Assembly: GCF_014647875.1 (NCBI RefSeq)
Contig: NZ_BMQA01000059.1
Span: forward strand, 1 to 37,738
Length of the DNA stretch: 37,738 bases
Direction of reading: 5' to 3'
DNA from: Streptomyces brasiliensis
Lineage (GTDB): Bacteria > Actinomycetota > Actinomycetes > Streptomycetales > Streptomycetaceae
Each line of letters starts with the position of its first letter. The first letter of the stretch is position 1. A program made the position numbers and the translations under genes. The notes under the pieces were generated by a model. It was not told the DNA's origin, made no database searches, and saw nothing but the letters and a program-made list of their open reading frames with translations. Positions 16,063-24,092 of the stretch are shown in pieces.

Positions 16063-17333
16063 CCCCCGCCAGCAAAGCCCCCCGCACCGGCACCCGCGCC
16101 TTCGCCGCCACCTGGTGGGGCCAGGCCTGGGTGGACGCCCTGGAAGCCTCCACCCTCGACGCCGGCCGCCTCTCCCGAGGTCGCACCTACGCCCGCAAGG
16201 GCATGGTCGGCCCGATCACCACCGCCCCCGGCGTGCTGCGCGCCGAGGTCGAAGGCAGCAACCCTTGGCCGTACGACACCGCAGTGCACCTGCGCGTCCT
16301 CACCGACGCCCAGTGGGACACCCTCCTCGACGTCATCGCCGCGCAGGCAGGCCGCACCGCCGCCCTCCTCGACGGCGAGATGCCTTCCGACCTCGTCCAC
16401 GACGCCCGCACCGCCGGCGTCCCCCTGCTGCCCGAACCGGCCGAACTCGACCCCGAGTGCTCCTGCCCCGACTGGGGCTACCCCTGCAAGCACGCCGCCG
16501 CCCTGTGCTACGCCACCGCCGCCCACCTCGACGACGACCCGTTCTGGCTCTTCACCCTCCGCGGCCGCACCAAGGACGCCGTCCTCACCGCACTGCGCAC
16601 CCGCCGCCAGACCCTCACCGGCACCACCCCACAGACCGACGACGCACCCCGCAGCCAGGGCGTACCCGCCCGCGACGCGTTCGCCTCCTTCAGCGGCGTC
16701 TTCAGCCCACCCGCCTCCGAGCCGGTCGAGGCCGCGTCAGATGAGCCCGAGGCAGCCCCTTCCCCGCTCACCACCGCGCCCCCGCCCGGCGCCCCCTTCA
16801 CCCTCGACGACCTCGAAACACTCACCCGCGACACCGCACAGCGGGCCCGCGGTCTCGCCGCCGGGCACACCGCCACGCTCACCGGAACCCCCCTCGAGGA
16901 CGCCGTACGCCTCGCCGCGAGCGGCATTGCCGAGGGTTGGTTCCACCGGCTCGTCCGTGCCACCGGTCTGCCCGCACTCGAATTCGCCCGACTGGTCCGC
17001 GCCCGGCACCACGGCGGACCCACCGGCGTCGCCGTCGCCCGCGTACCTCTCACCCCCGACCCCGCCGCGATGGCCGCCGCCCGCACCGCCCTCTTGAACC
17101 CCGACAACGCCGACAGCACCGCCCGCGCCGTGCGGCTGCGCACCTGGCGCAATCGCCTCACGGCCGACAACGAAGGCATCCAGATCCGCCTCGGCCCAGA
17201 CAACCGCTGGCACCCCTACATCCGCGAAGGCCATGGCACCGCCCCCGAATGGTGGCCCTGCGCCCCCGCCACAGCCGACCCCGTCGCCGCTCTCGTCGCG
17301 GCCCGCACCGCCGTTACGCGGCTGACGGATTAA
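16059..17333 (+). CDS. SWIM zinc-finger protein, partner of the SNF2 helicase
   Basis: A 424-residue protein. The SWIM finger CxCx6CxH is clear: Cys134, Cys136, Cys143 and His145 within CSCPDWGYPCKHAAALCY. Before it, FAATWWGQAWVDALE and GRLSRGRTYARKG form the N-terminal block typical of SNF2-linked SWIM proteins. The C-terminal half is Pro/Ala-rich from about residue 200 to 245, then helical. SWIM domains bind DNA or proteins. The ATG overlaps the SNF2 stop (ATGA), so the two are made together and probably form a complex. No enzymatic motif is seen. A possible function is DNA repair or chromatin-type remodelling, inferred from the partner. Confidence 0.9.
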   Translation: MTPASKAPRTGTRAFAATWWGQAWVDALEASTLDAGRLSRGRTYARKGMVGPITTAPGVLRAEVEGSNPWPYDTAVHLRVLTDAQWDTLLDVIAAQAGRTAALLDGEMPSDLVHDARTAGVPLLPEPAELDPECSCPDWGYPCKHAAALCYATAAHLDDDPFWLFTLRGRTKDAVLTALRTRRQTLTGTTPQTDDAPRSQGVPARDAFASFSGVFSPPASEPVEAASDEPEAAPSPLTTAPPPGAPFTLDDLETLTRDTAQRARGLAAGHTATLTGTPLEDAVRLAASGIAEGWFHRLVRATGLPALEFARLVRARHHGGPTGVAVARVPLTPDPAAMAAARTALLNPDNADSTARAVRLRTWRNRLTADNEGIQIRLGPDNRWHPYIREGHGTAPEWWPCAPATADPVAALVAARTAVTRLTD

Positions 17334-17361
17334 GCTGGCCGGGCGCCGCAAGGAGGACACG

Positions 17362-17943
17362 ATGACGACCGCATGGGACGCGCTCCCGCCCTGGATGCTC
17401 CCACCCCGGCCGAGCGGGTGGGAGGCCGATGACCTCGACAACGCACCCGACCTCCCCCGGCACACTGAGCTCATCGATGGAGCGCTGATCTTCATGATGT
17501 CCCCGCAGAGGTCCTGGCACGCCCGTGTCGTCACCCGGCTTACGACCGCACTGGACGATCAGGCCCCCGAGGGATTCGAGATCGACCGGGAAATGACGGT
17601 CAAGCTGAACGAGAAGAACCGGCCCGAGCCTGACGTCCTTGCTGTCACGGTCCCATACGACCCGAACCGTACGTACTACCTCCCCGACCAGGTCGCCCTC
17701 GCCATCGAAGTCGTCTCAGACGAGTCCGCCGACCGCGACCGGTCGCTGAAGCCGTTCAAGTACGCGCAGGCCGGTCTTCCGCACTACTGGCGCGTCGAGG
17801 AGGAAAACGGCCTCCCCGTCATCCACACGTACGAGCTGGACGACACCACGCGCGCCTACGTCGCCACCGGTATTAGCCGCGAGCGCATGAAGACAGCGGT
17901 CCCTTTCGGCATCGACATCGACTTGCCTCGTCTCGTCCGCTGA
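17362..17943 (+). CDS. Uma2 family endonuclease (DUF820)
   Basis: A 193-residue PD-(D/E)xK-fold protein of the Uma2 family, common in actinomycetes and cyanobacteria. Candidate active-site residues are Glu36 (HTELIDG), Asp91 in RPEPDVLAV, Glu116 in LAIEVVSDES and Lys130 in the following helix (RSLKPFKYAQAG). The HYWRVE block after it is also typical. These proteins are predicted restriction-like nucleases with unknown targets; many are thought to be selfish or defence-linked. The ATG has a perfect AAGGAGG 6 nt upstream and lies 28 bp past the SWIM gene, in the same direction. It may be co-transcribed with the SNF2-SWIM pair, but a separate unit cannot be excluded. Confidence 0.9.
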   Translation: MTTAWDALPPWMLPPRPSGWEADDLDNAPDLPRHTELIDGALIFMMSPQRSWHARVVTRLTTALDDQAPEGFEIDREMTVKLNEKNRPEPDVLAVTVPYDPNRTYYLPDQVALAIEVVSDESADRDRSLKPFKYAQAGLPHYWRVEEENGLPVIHTYELDDTTRAYVATGISRERMKTAVPFGIDIDLPRLVR

Positions 17944-17974
17944 TCAGAATGCCGTTTGCCGTTTAGCTTAAAAC

Positions 17975-18152
17975 TCAGTAGGCGTAGATCGCCGTCGCCT
18001 TGATCCGCCTATAGGCGCCCCACGTTGTGCACAGGGTGGTGCCGGACTTGTTGTACTGGGTGCCGTGTGCCGCGATCCGCCAACCCGGGTACGCGATGAA
18101 GCCGCCCCCCCTTCTTGTACAGTCCGCAGTTGCCGCCCATCGTGTAGCCCTC
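17975..18152 (-). pseudogene. C-terminal remnant of a small, probably exported protein
   Basis: On the minus strand, LLEGYTMGGNCGLYKKGG continues after a slip in the C-run near 18103-18110 as GFIAYPGWRIAAHGTQYNKS, GTTLCTTWGAYRRIKATAIY and a stop. The two Cys, high Gly/Thr/Tyr content and compact pattern suggest a secreted beta-rich domain, but I do not recognise the family. The N-terminal part is missing; at 18152 it meets another truncated gene on the opposite strand. Confidence 0.4.
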
Positions 18153-18563
18153 CAGCAGCCCGACGGCGCCCGCATCCACGACCGATTCGTCCGCGGCCGC
18201 CGGCCGGGCGAGATCGTGCCGCTGTCCACGCTCACCCACGAACTGGACGGCGGCGCGCGCTGGCCGGAGGTCGGCGACTGGGAGGCGGTCACCGAAGACC
18301 TGCTACACATCGTCCGCGACCACGACTGCGACGCCCTCAGCCTGGGCCTGCCGAACATCGCCCGCGCCCTGGTGTGCGCGGGTCCGCGCAGCGAGGTCCG
18401 CGCCGTCGACCCGTCGACCGGGAAGCACAAGGCGTACGGGCCCGCCGACCGGATCGAGGTCCTCGTTCAGGTCGGCGGGCAACTGGCCTGGGCGGAAGCC
18501 GGACGCCCCCTGTGGCCCGGCGACGGCACGCTTCCCCCGGTCAACTCCACAGAGGGCAGGTGA
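18150..18563 (+). pseudogene. 5'-truncated hypothetical protein
   Basis: From about 18150 the plus strand encodes LQQPDGARIHDRFVRGRRPG, EIVPLSTLTHELDGGARWPE and HIVRDHDCDALSLGLPNIAR, ending at 18563 with a TGA that overlaps the next ATG. The composition is protein-like and codon use is normal for the window. No start codon or ribosome-binding site fits the left end, which is fused to a remnant on the other strand. The family is not recognised. An alternative is a real gene starting at one of the upstream GTG or ATG codons inside the remnant, which I find less likely. Confidence 0.45.
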
Positions 18564-18964
18564 TGTTCGGCACGAAGCACACGAAGGTCCTCGGCCGGCA
18601 TCCGGCCGACCGACACTGGAAGCACTGTGGTCGCGACGGTCAGCCCGGAAGGAGACGACACCCGAACTCACTGCGACGCAAGAGCAGGAAGCTCAGTCAG
18701 CCCTGCAGCCCCGGCGCCTGATCGGGGCGATGTCTCGATGGCGGCAGCGTCTACCTCGGCGTCGTACGGGTCTCGAGGTGCGAGGCCAGCGAGGACGTCC
18801 TCATCCCCTGCCACCTGTGGGTCGACCCGCAGGTGAGCCGCGAGACCCTCGACCGGGTCCGGCCGCCGGCCATGCCGCCGCTTCTCCCCGGTCTGGACTG
18901 GCTCGGCGACATGCACACGAACCCCGGCCGGGCCATCGAACTGATCTGTCGCGGCGGAGGATGA
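18563..18964 (+). pseudogene. Hypothetical gene broken by frameshifts
   Basis: The ATG at 18563 overlaps the preceding stop (TGATG) and starts MFGTKHTKVLGRHPADRHWK. The frame then becomes unconvincing and stops at 18721. The same frame resumes as GGSVYLGVVRVSRCEASEDV, LIPCHLWVDPQVSRETLDRV and PGLDWLGDMHTNPGRAIELI to the stop at 18964. The middle (about 18625-18700) reads better in another frame (VATVSPEGDDTRTHCD). Two compensating frame changes would join these into one protein of about 130 residues. The family is unknown. It probably formed a pair with the preceding truncated gene. Confidence 0.4.
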
Positions 18965-18970
18965 GCGTTG

Positions 18971-20173
18971 TCATCCGAGGTTGAGTGATCGTTCAGGGCT
19001 GGCCGTGGTAGCCGACGGGGTCGCGAAGAACGCCAGTGTCGCGAGGGCCGCCACACTCGCTGCGAGTGCCAAGGCGCTCGGAAGAGACCAGATCACGACC
19101 GGTCCGGCAACCGCTGCCCCCAAGGCGAATCCGGTGATTTTCAGGCTGGCGCCGGTGGTGAAGATCTGGCCGCGCAAGTGTTCTGGCGCCTCCCGGTGAC
19201 GGATGGCGAACAAGGCGGCCAGTTGAGGTCCTTCACCGACCCCCGCTATGAGTACGGCCACGATGAGCACGACGGGTTGACTCCACGTGGCCAAGGCCAG
19301 CGCGACAGCCTGGACGAGGGCACTGGCCCAGATGATCGTGTCGGGGGCGACTGAACGCGGAAACCGGGCGAGTACGGCGTTGGCCGCCAGGGCGGAGAGC
19401 GCCGTGCATGAGAGCAGCACCGCGCCACGGCCGGCTCCACCCAGGACACGGTCGCCCAGGAGCGGGATGCACGCCGTCAGGATGCCCTGGGCGACGCAGG
19501 AGATGACGGAGGTGAGTGTCGCTCGGGCCAGTGACGGTCTTCCGACGATGACCCGCATTCCGGCAGCAAGGTCGCTGATCATCGAGGTTGTCCGAGAGTC
19601 CCGTGCCCTACCGGCACGGGCGGGCAGCATCCACGCGGTAGGCAGCGCCAAGACGATGAGCACCACGGAAACCAACACGGCTGTCGGGGCTCCCAGGGTC
19701 TCTGCCACACCGCCGGCGAGAGCCGGACCGGCCAGACTCGCCACGCTGAACGTCATGGCATCGAGCGCATTCGCCCGTGGCAGGTCGTCGCCGAGCACCA
19801 CACGGGGCAGTTGGGCCGTCCATCCGCCCGACAGAGCCGGCCCCAGCAGCCCCGTCACCACAGCAATCAGGATGGTGACAGCGAACGGCAATCGGCCGAG
19901 TCCCACGAGAATCGTCCCCAGCCCCGCCGCATACATGACGAGGGCCCCTGCCAGCAGGCGTCCCGGCTGTCCCGCCCTGTCGAGGAGCGCCCCGAGCACC
20001 GGCCCACCTACCGCGGCAGAGACCGTGATGCCCGCAAGCAGCGACGACGCTTCGACGGTCGATCCGGCCAGGGCAAATCCTGCCAGCATCAGCGCCGGTC
20101 CTGACATCTCGTCTCCGGCACGAGCTGCCACTGCTCCGGCGAGATAGAAATGGAGGGAATAACGCCTTCTCAT
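18971..20173 (-). CDS. MFS transporter
   Basis: A 400-residue inner-membrane transporter of the major facilitator superfamily with about 12 hydrophobic segments. The loop between helices 2 and 3 carries the MFS-like LGALLDRAGQPGRLLAG, with a second-half counterpart near RFPRSVAPDTI. The length and sequence style resemble putative drug-efflux carriers of actinomycetes; the substrate is unknown. I set the start at the ATG at 20173 because TAACGT lies 7 nt upstream (leaderless pattern) and the hydrophobic region begins soon after. A TTG at 20200 would add nine residues but lies inside the operator-like repeats. It diverges from the CGNR gene at 20212, which probably regulates it. Confidence 0.88.
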   Translation of the reverse strand: MRRRYSLHFYLAGAVAARAGDEMSGPALMLAGFALAGSTVEASSLLAGITVSAAVGGPVLGALLDRAGQPGRLLAGALVMYAAGLGTILVGLGRLPFAVTILIAVVTGLLGPALSGGWTAQLPRVVLGDDLPRANALDAMTFSVASLAGPALAGGVAETLGAPTAVLVSVVLIVLALPTAWMLPARAGRARDSRTTSMISDLAAGMRVIVGRPSLARATLTSVISCVAQGILTACIPLLGDRVLGGAGRGAVLLSCTALSALAANAVLARFPRSVAPDTIIWASALVQAVALALATWSQPVVLIVAVLIAGVGEGPQLAALFAIRHREAPEHLRGQIFTTGASLKITGFALGAAVAGPVVIWSLPSALALAASVAALATLAFFATPSATTASPERSLNLG

Positions 20174-20220
20174 CAGCAAGACGTTACGGAGGTAACTCAA
20201 AACTCAGCAAGATGCGTTAC
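20174..20220. promoter_or_regulatory. Divergent MFS/CGNR promoter with direct and inverted repeats
   Basis: CAGCAAGACGTTAC at 20174-20187 is repeated as CAGCAAGATGCGTTAC at 20205-20220, so each copy touches one of the two start codons. Between them lies the inverted repeat GTTAC-GGAG-GTAAC (20183-20196). The TAACGT -10 box for the MFS gene (minus strand, 20181-20186) falls inside this palindrome. A regulator bound here would control both genes. Confidence 0.5.
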
Positions 20221-20838
20221 ATTCCAGAGGTGCTCTCCAACAGCGACGACTGGTCCACCCGGCACTCCGTGCTGACCACGGCTCGACGAACCGCCGCCCT
20301 GATCAACGCCCTCGCTGACGACCGCCCCGACCCGGCCGTAGTCGCCGACGTGCTCCGCGACTACGGCGAGACCGACCCCGTCGACCTCACCCCCCGCGAT
20401 GTCGCCGGGATGCGGACAGCCGCCACCCTGCTGCGGCAGGTCTTCGCCGCCGAGCACGCCGACAGCGCCGCAGCCACCCTCAACCACCTCCTGCAGGACC
20501 ACACCGGACCGCTCCGCCTGACCTCGCACGGCGGCAGCACCCCCTGGCATCCCCACCTCGACCACGACGACAACGCGCCCTGGGGCGAATGGCTCCTCGC
20601 CTCGTCCTGCATGGCCCTGACCGTCCTCGTCTGGGACCGCCAACGCCCACCCGGCAGGATCTGCGCATCATCCAGCTGCCAGAACGTCTTCATCACCCAG
20701 GGCAGCGGCCCGGAACGCCGCTACTGCTCCCGACGATGCGCAACCCGCGAACGAGTCGCAGCCCATCGACGCTCCCACTCCGCCGGCGAACAGCCGAGCG
20801 GGATCAGAGTAGGGCGCGCAGGAGCGGCGCGGGCCTGA
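20212..20838 (+). CDS. CGNR zinc-finger regulator (ABATE domain)
   Basis: A 208-residue protein. The N-terminal 140 residues match the ABATE region that precedes CGNR fingers, with RTAALINALAD and a PWHPHLDHDD segment. The zinc finger at about 152-190 reads CASSSCQNVFITQG, then RRYCSRRCATRERVAAHRR, with four cysteines in place. The usual CGN is CQN here, a small departure. These proteins are thought to be stress- or drug-responsive transcription regulators. The ATG at 20212 has no close ribosome-binding site (GGAGG is about 20 nt away). It is divergent from an MFS exporter across 38 bp with repeats, a typical regulator-efflux pair. Confidence 0.85.
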   Translation: MRYIPEVLSNSDDWSTRHSVLTTARRTAALINALADDRPDPAVVADVLRDYGETDPVDLTPRDVAGMRTAATLLRQVFAAEHADSAAATLNHLLQDHTGPLRLTSHGGSTPWHPHLDHDDNAPWGEWLLASSCMALTVLVWDRQRPPGRICASSSCQNVFITQGSGPERRYCSRRCATRERVAAHRRSHSAGEQPSGIRVGRAGAARA

Positions 20839-21003
20839 GCGGCGCGACCCTGGATGGCGCGGGACCTGAGCGGCGCGAGACTTCACGGTGTTCATGGGCA
20901 CAAGCCGCACTGACCTTGCACCTGACCGCTGGCCTGAAACGGCAGAGAAGCGAAGCCCCTGGCGAGCGAGCCTTCGCGGCGGAGCAAGTGCCGAGTTGGG
21001 GAG

Positions 21004-21270
21004 GTGATGCCCGCCGTGGCGATCGGCTGGCGGATCGGCTCACAGTTCTGGGGCCAGGGATACGCGTCCGAAGCCGCTCACGCCATGCTGGAGTTCGCTC
21101 TCCAGGACCGCGGCCTGGACCGCGTCATCAGCATCAATCGGGTGAGTGACAACGCCTCCGAGAACGTCATCCGCAAGCTCGGCATGGTTTCCGAGCGAGA
21201 GCCGGCACACCCGCTGTATGGCTTCCCGCTGCACGTTCACGCCATCGATCTCACCGAGTTCCAGGCATGA
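21004..21270 (+). pseudogene. GNAT acetyltransferase, C-terminal fragment
   Basis: The 88-codon frame encodes IGWRIGSQFWGQGYASEAAH, FALQDRGLDRVISIN and NVIRKLGM, the acetyl-CoA-binding motif A (here QFWGQGYA in place of the usual RxxGxGxA) and motif B of RimJ/RimL-type N-acetyltransferases. About 90 N-terminal residues with the substrate-binding strands are missing. The GTG/ATG pair at its left end has no good upstream context beyond GGGGAGG. It is unlikely to be functional. The 165 bases before it carry a repeated CCTGAGCGGCGCGA (twice within 50 bp) and no gene. Confidence 0.7.
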
Positions 21271-21429
21271 ACCGGCCGAGCCGTCGATCACCACAAGACA
21301 GCCGACCCGGTTGTGCTCTTCGTTCCCCAGTCGATTGCCTAGACCAACGAGTACCACAGGCCAGCCGCACAGGTGCCGCCTCGAAGCCCACCTGGTGCCG
21401 CCGCAGCGGTATGGCGCAAGCTGGCCCGC

Positions 21430-21918
21430 ATGGATTGGTTGCCACTGCTCTCCACCCTGGCCGGGGCCGCGATCGGTATCGTCGCTACTGTCATCGCGGA
21501 TCGGAATCGGTGGAAGCGCGAGGATGCCAAGGAAGCTCTTCGGCTGCGGCTCGACATCTACACGCAGTACACCACCACCGTGAAGGTCCTCGGTGAGACC
21601 CTGCGGGCCTTGGCCGGGCGAGACCACCCTTCTGACGACGAGCGGGCGCTTGCGCTGCGCGAAGCCTTTCGGGAATCAGGCATCGCCATCGCGTCCGAAC
21701 GGATGTGGCTCATCGCGCCCGAACCCGTCGTCAGCGCCTCCAACAGCGTGTTCCACTGCCTGCGACGCATCTGCGACGGCTACATCGACGGAGCTGCTGT
21801 CAGCAGTCCGGAGGATCACGCGCGCTGGGAGGCACGCGGCAAAGCAGCCGCCAAGATGCGCAAGCTCATGCGCGAAGATCTCGGCGTTGGACCACTTGCC
21901 GAACGCCACAGCACCTAA
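21430..21918 (+). CDS. Small membrane-anchored hypothetical protein
   Basis: A 162-residue protein with one N-terminal transmembrane helix (about residues 4-23, LPLLSTLAGAAIGIVATVIA) followed by a basic stop-transfer and a long helical cytoplasmic part (WKREDAKEALRLRLDIYTQY onward). This arrangement is common in actinomycete hypothetical proteins. No enzymatic motif is visible. The ATG at 21430 is chosen because the helix starts there; no clear ribosome-binding site was found. Its neighbours are an acetyltransferase fragment and an integrase remnant, so its context is uninformative. Confidence 0.65.
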   Translation: MDWLPLLSTLAGAAIGIVATVIADRNRWKREDAKEALRLRLDIYTQYTTTVKVLGETLRALAGRDHPSDDERALALREAFRESGIAIASERMWLIAPEPVVSASNSVFHCLRRICDGYIDGAAVSSPEDHARWEARGKAAAKMRKLMREDLGVGPLAERHST

Positions 21919-22133
21919 ATGGTCGGCTCCGGAAGCCCTTCGGGGGTTGACCGGGGCACCGCGGTCGTGCTGGTTGCCGGCCGGAGACAGCTGGGCCAGT
22001 TGGCGTTGTGTCCCGCTTGCGGAACCGTCGCCCTGTCCGGCGTGCGCTTGAACCTCACCTTTGGGAAAGCCGCACAGTGGTCGTGACCGGGCGACCGCCC
22101 GGCACGAGGGAGCCGTCCATACGAGCCGGAGTT

Positions 22134-22166
22134 CCTGGGTAACAGACTCCAAGCCTGTTACCCAGG
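22134..22166. repeat. Perfect 12-bp inverted repeat
   Basis: CCTGGGTAACAG at 22134-22145 and CTGTTACCCAGG at 22155-22166, with a 9-nt loop. It could be a transcription terminator, a regulator site or an end of the integrase-type element whose remains start about 55 bp to the right. A weaker hairpin, CCGGGCG-ACC-GCCCGG, lies 30 bp to the left. Confidence 0.55.
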
Positions 22167-22219
22167 ACCGTTCGACGAACGGCGCCTTCTGCCACACTTC
22201 CGACGCCCGCGCTGACCTC

Positions 22220-22683
22220 CACCGGTCATCGCGTGCGGTCGGCGGGGGATCCGGCGGCCGCGCAGGATTCTTCGGATCGTGCCCGCCCCGAGGCGATGCT
22301 CCAGGTGGCGCAGTTCGCCCTGGATCCGGACCACGCCCCAGGTCCGGTTCTCGGTGGCGAGGCGGACGATCAGCTCTACGAGCCCGTCGTCGAGCGGCGG
22401 ACGTCCCGGTGACCGAGGCTGGGTGGGTCCACTTCTTGACCACCATGCGGCGGTGCCAGCGCAGCAGCGTGCTCGGGGTGACGATCCGGTGCAGTCGCAA
22501 CGCTTTCGGCAGCATCCTGGACAACGCCGCGAGCACCGCCCGGTCGATCCATTCGAGCCGCGGCTTCGGGTTGGCACGCAGCAAGACTGCGACCTCTTGG
22601 CGCAGTACCGGTGTCTCGGCGTCCTTCGGAGCCGATGGTCTGGCCAGTAGCACCAGCCAGGACAGTACCGCGGCGGCGAACCG
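22220..22683 (-). pseudogene. Integrase/transposase remnant, frameshifted and truncated
   Basis: The minus strand encodes FAAAVLSWLVLLARPSAPKD, then LRQEVAVLLRANPKPRLEWI, and LHRIVTPSTLLRWHRRMVVK. After a frame change near 22410 it continues as GRPPLDDGLVELIVRLATEN, RTWGVVRIQGELRHLEHRLG and RRILRGRRIP. This is the N-terminal helix-turn-helix portion of a common actinomycete integrase-core transposase; the DDE catalytic domain is missing. A stop codon immediately precedes the first recognisable residues, so the start is lost too. Confidence 0.72.
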
Positions 22684-22822
22684 TTAGATCAGCCGAATCA
22701 GCACGGTCCCCCCATCATCGCAGGTCCGGGCCCGTGACCGAGTTTCGGGAGTACTACAGGCGGAGTCTGTGTCTTAGAACACATGAGGGGGTGCTGTTCA
22801 CCATGGTCGGCCGGATGCCAAC

Positions 22823-23950
22823 ATGACCGGTGTGCTCATAAAGCGGTTTATGTCGGATATTCGCCAGTCCGTGCGGGTGAGTCATGCGCTAATCGTGCTT
22901 CCCCTCGGCTTGATCGCTGTGATCATGATTGCGGATGTGGTGACCGATCCGGGCGCCCAGCTCGGTCCGCTGCTGGTCGTCGCGCCCGCCATCACTGCGT
23001 CGTTCGCCGGGCCGCTTCTCACCGGGCTCATCGGGATCCTGGCTGTGGCCGGCCAGGCTCTGAGCCCGACCTTGCAGGGCGAGGCCTTCACCCCGGGAAT
23101 CCGTGCACAGGTCATCGGCATCGCCGTGGTCTCCGGGTTCCTGGTCGCCTTCCGCTACCTACGCGGCCGATACCTGTGGCAGCTCGCTCGGGCGCGCTCA
23201 GTGGCGACGGCCGCTCAGGAGGTCTTGATGCAGCCCCTGCCCCGGCGCTCCGGGCCGTTGCGCATCGCCACCGATTACATCGCCGCCGAGGAGGAGGCGC
23301 AGATCGGCGGTGACCTGTACGCGACTGTGTGCCACAAGGGCTCGACCCGGCTGATCGTCGGCGACGTCCGTGGTAAGGGACTGCCCGCCATCAAGGACAC
23401 CTCCCTTCTGCTCGGGGCTTTCCACAGCTCCGCCTACCGCGACCTCTCGCTGCGACGCATGGTGATCCACTTGGGGAACACCATGCACTGGCACTGGGCC
23501 CGCCACACCAACGACGATCCCGAGGCCCCCGAGTCCTTTGTGACTGCTGTGGTGCTTGATATACCCGACGACGTCGGCCTGATGGAGATGGTCACCTGTG
23601 GCCATCCGCCACCCTTGCTGCTGCGCGACGGCAAAGTCAGCCCTCTGGAAGCGCGCAGTCCAGGACTTCCGCTGGGAATGACCACACCCTCCGGGGATCA
23701 GTACGTGGTCGACACCTTCGGCTTCCAGCCCGGCGATGCCCTGCTCCTGTACACCGACGGAGTCACAGAAACACGCAGTCCTGACGGGACCTTCTACCCG
23801 CTGGCCGAGCGGGTCGCCGCTTGGGACGGAAACGGCGGTCCGGACCGCCTCGTCCAGTACGTCCGCAAGGACCTGCTCGCCCACGCGGGGGGACACATCG
23901 ATGACGACGCTGCCGTCGTCGTCGTCGAACGCCTCCCATCAACGATCTAG
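22823..23950 (+). CDS. Membrane-anchored SpoIIE-type (PP2C) protein phosphatase
   Basis: A 375-residue protein. Three or four transmembrane segments occupy about residues 20-112 (HALIVLPLGLIAVIMIADVV, then two to three more). The SpoIIE/PP2C catalytic domain follows, with EEEAQIGGDLYA, GDVRGKG (metal-binding Asp at 164 and 181), TCGHPPPLL, LLYTDGVTETR and DDAAVVVVE. Such serine phosphatases often act on anti-anti-sigma factors in stress signalling. No sensor domain beyond the membrane region is present, and no partner switch genes lie nearby. The ATG at 22823 has no clear ribosome-binding site; the ATG at 22850 is an alternative. All core metal ligands appear present, so I expect activity. 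Confidence 0.88.
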   Translation: MTGVLIKRFMSDIRQSVRVSHALIVLPLGLIAVIMIADVVTDPGAQLGPLLVVAPAITASFAGPLLTGLIGILAVAGQALSPTLQGEAFTPGIRAQVIGIAVVSGFLVAFRYLRGRYLWQLARARSVATAAQEVLMQPLPRRSGPLRIATDYIAAEEEAQIGGDLYATVCHKGSTRLIVGDVRGKGLPAIKDTSLLLGAFHSSAYRDLSLRRMVIHLGNTMHWHWARHTNDDPEAPESFVTAVVLDIPDDVGLMEMVTCGHPPPLLLRDGKVSPLEARSPGLPLGMTTPSGDQYVVDTFGFQPGDALLLYTDGVTETRSPDGTFYPLAERVAAWDGNGGPDRLVQYVRKDLLAHAGGHIDDDAAVVVVERLPSTI

Positions 23951-23960
23951 CGAGGGGACG

Positions 23961-23976
23961 CCCCGCTTTAGCGGGG
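23961..23976. repeat. Hairpin CCCCGC-TTTA-GCGGGG before the IS200 gene
   Basis: A perfect 6-bp stem with a TTTA loop, 10 bp after the phosphatase stop and about 115 bp before tnpA. IS200/IS605 elements carry subterminal hairpins of this kind at the left end, where TnpA binds. It could also terminate the phosphatase transcript. The GGGG that follows is typical of the former. Confidence 0.45.
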
Positions 23977-24092
23977 TGGGGAATCGCTTCTTTGGGCTGT
24001 TCTGGCGTCAACTCGGTGCATGGATCTGTACTGTTCACCTGTACCGGTTTTCTGCTGCACTAGACTTGCTGCGTGTGTGTGATCGCTTGGCT

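Noticed and set aside
12797..17943. Assigning the SNF2-SWIM-Uma2 operon to a named defence system such as DISARM
   Set aside because: No methyltransferase, phospholipase D or DUF1998 partner is present, and the SNF2-SWIM pair also exists as a chromosomal pair elsewhere.
20834..20881. CCTGAGCGGCGCGA occurring twice after the CGNR gene
   Set aside because: Two short GC-rich copies without symmetry; more likely local slippage than a regulatory array.
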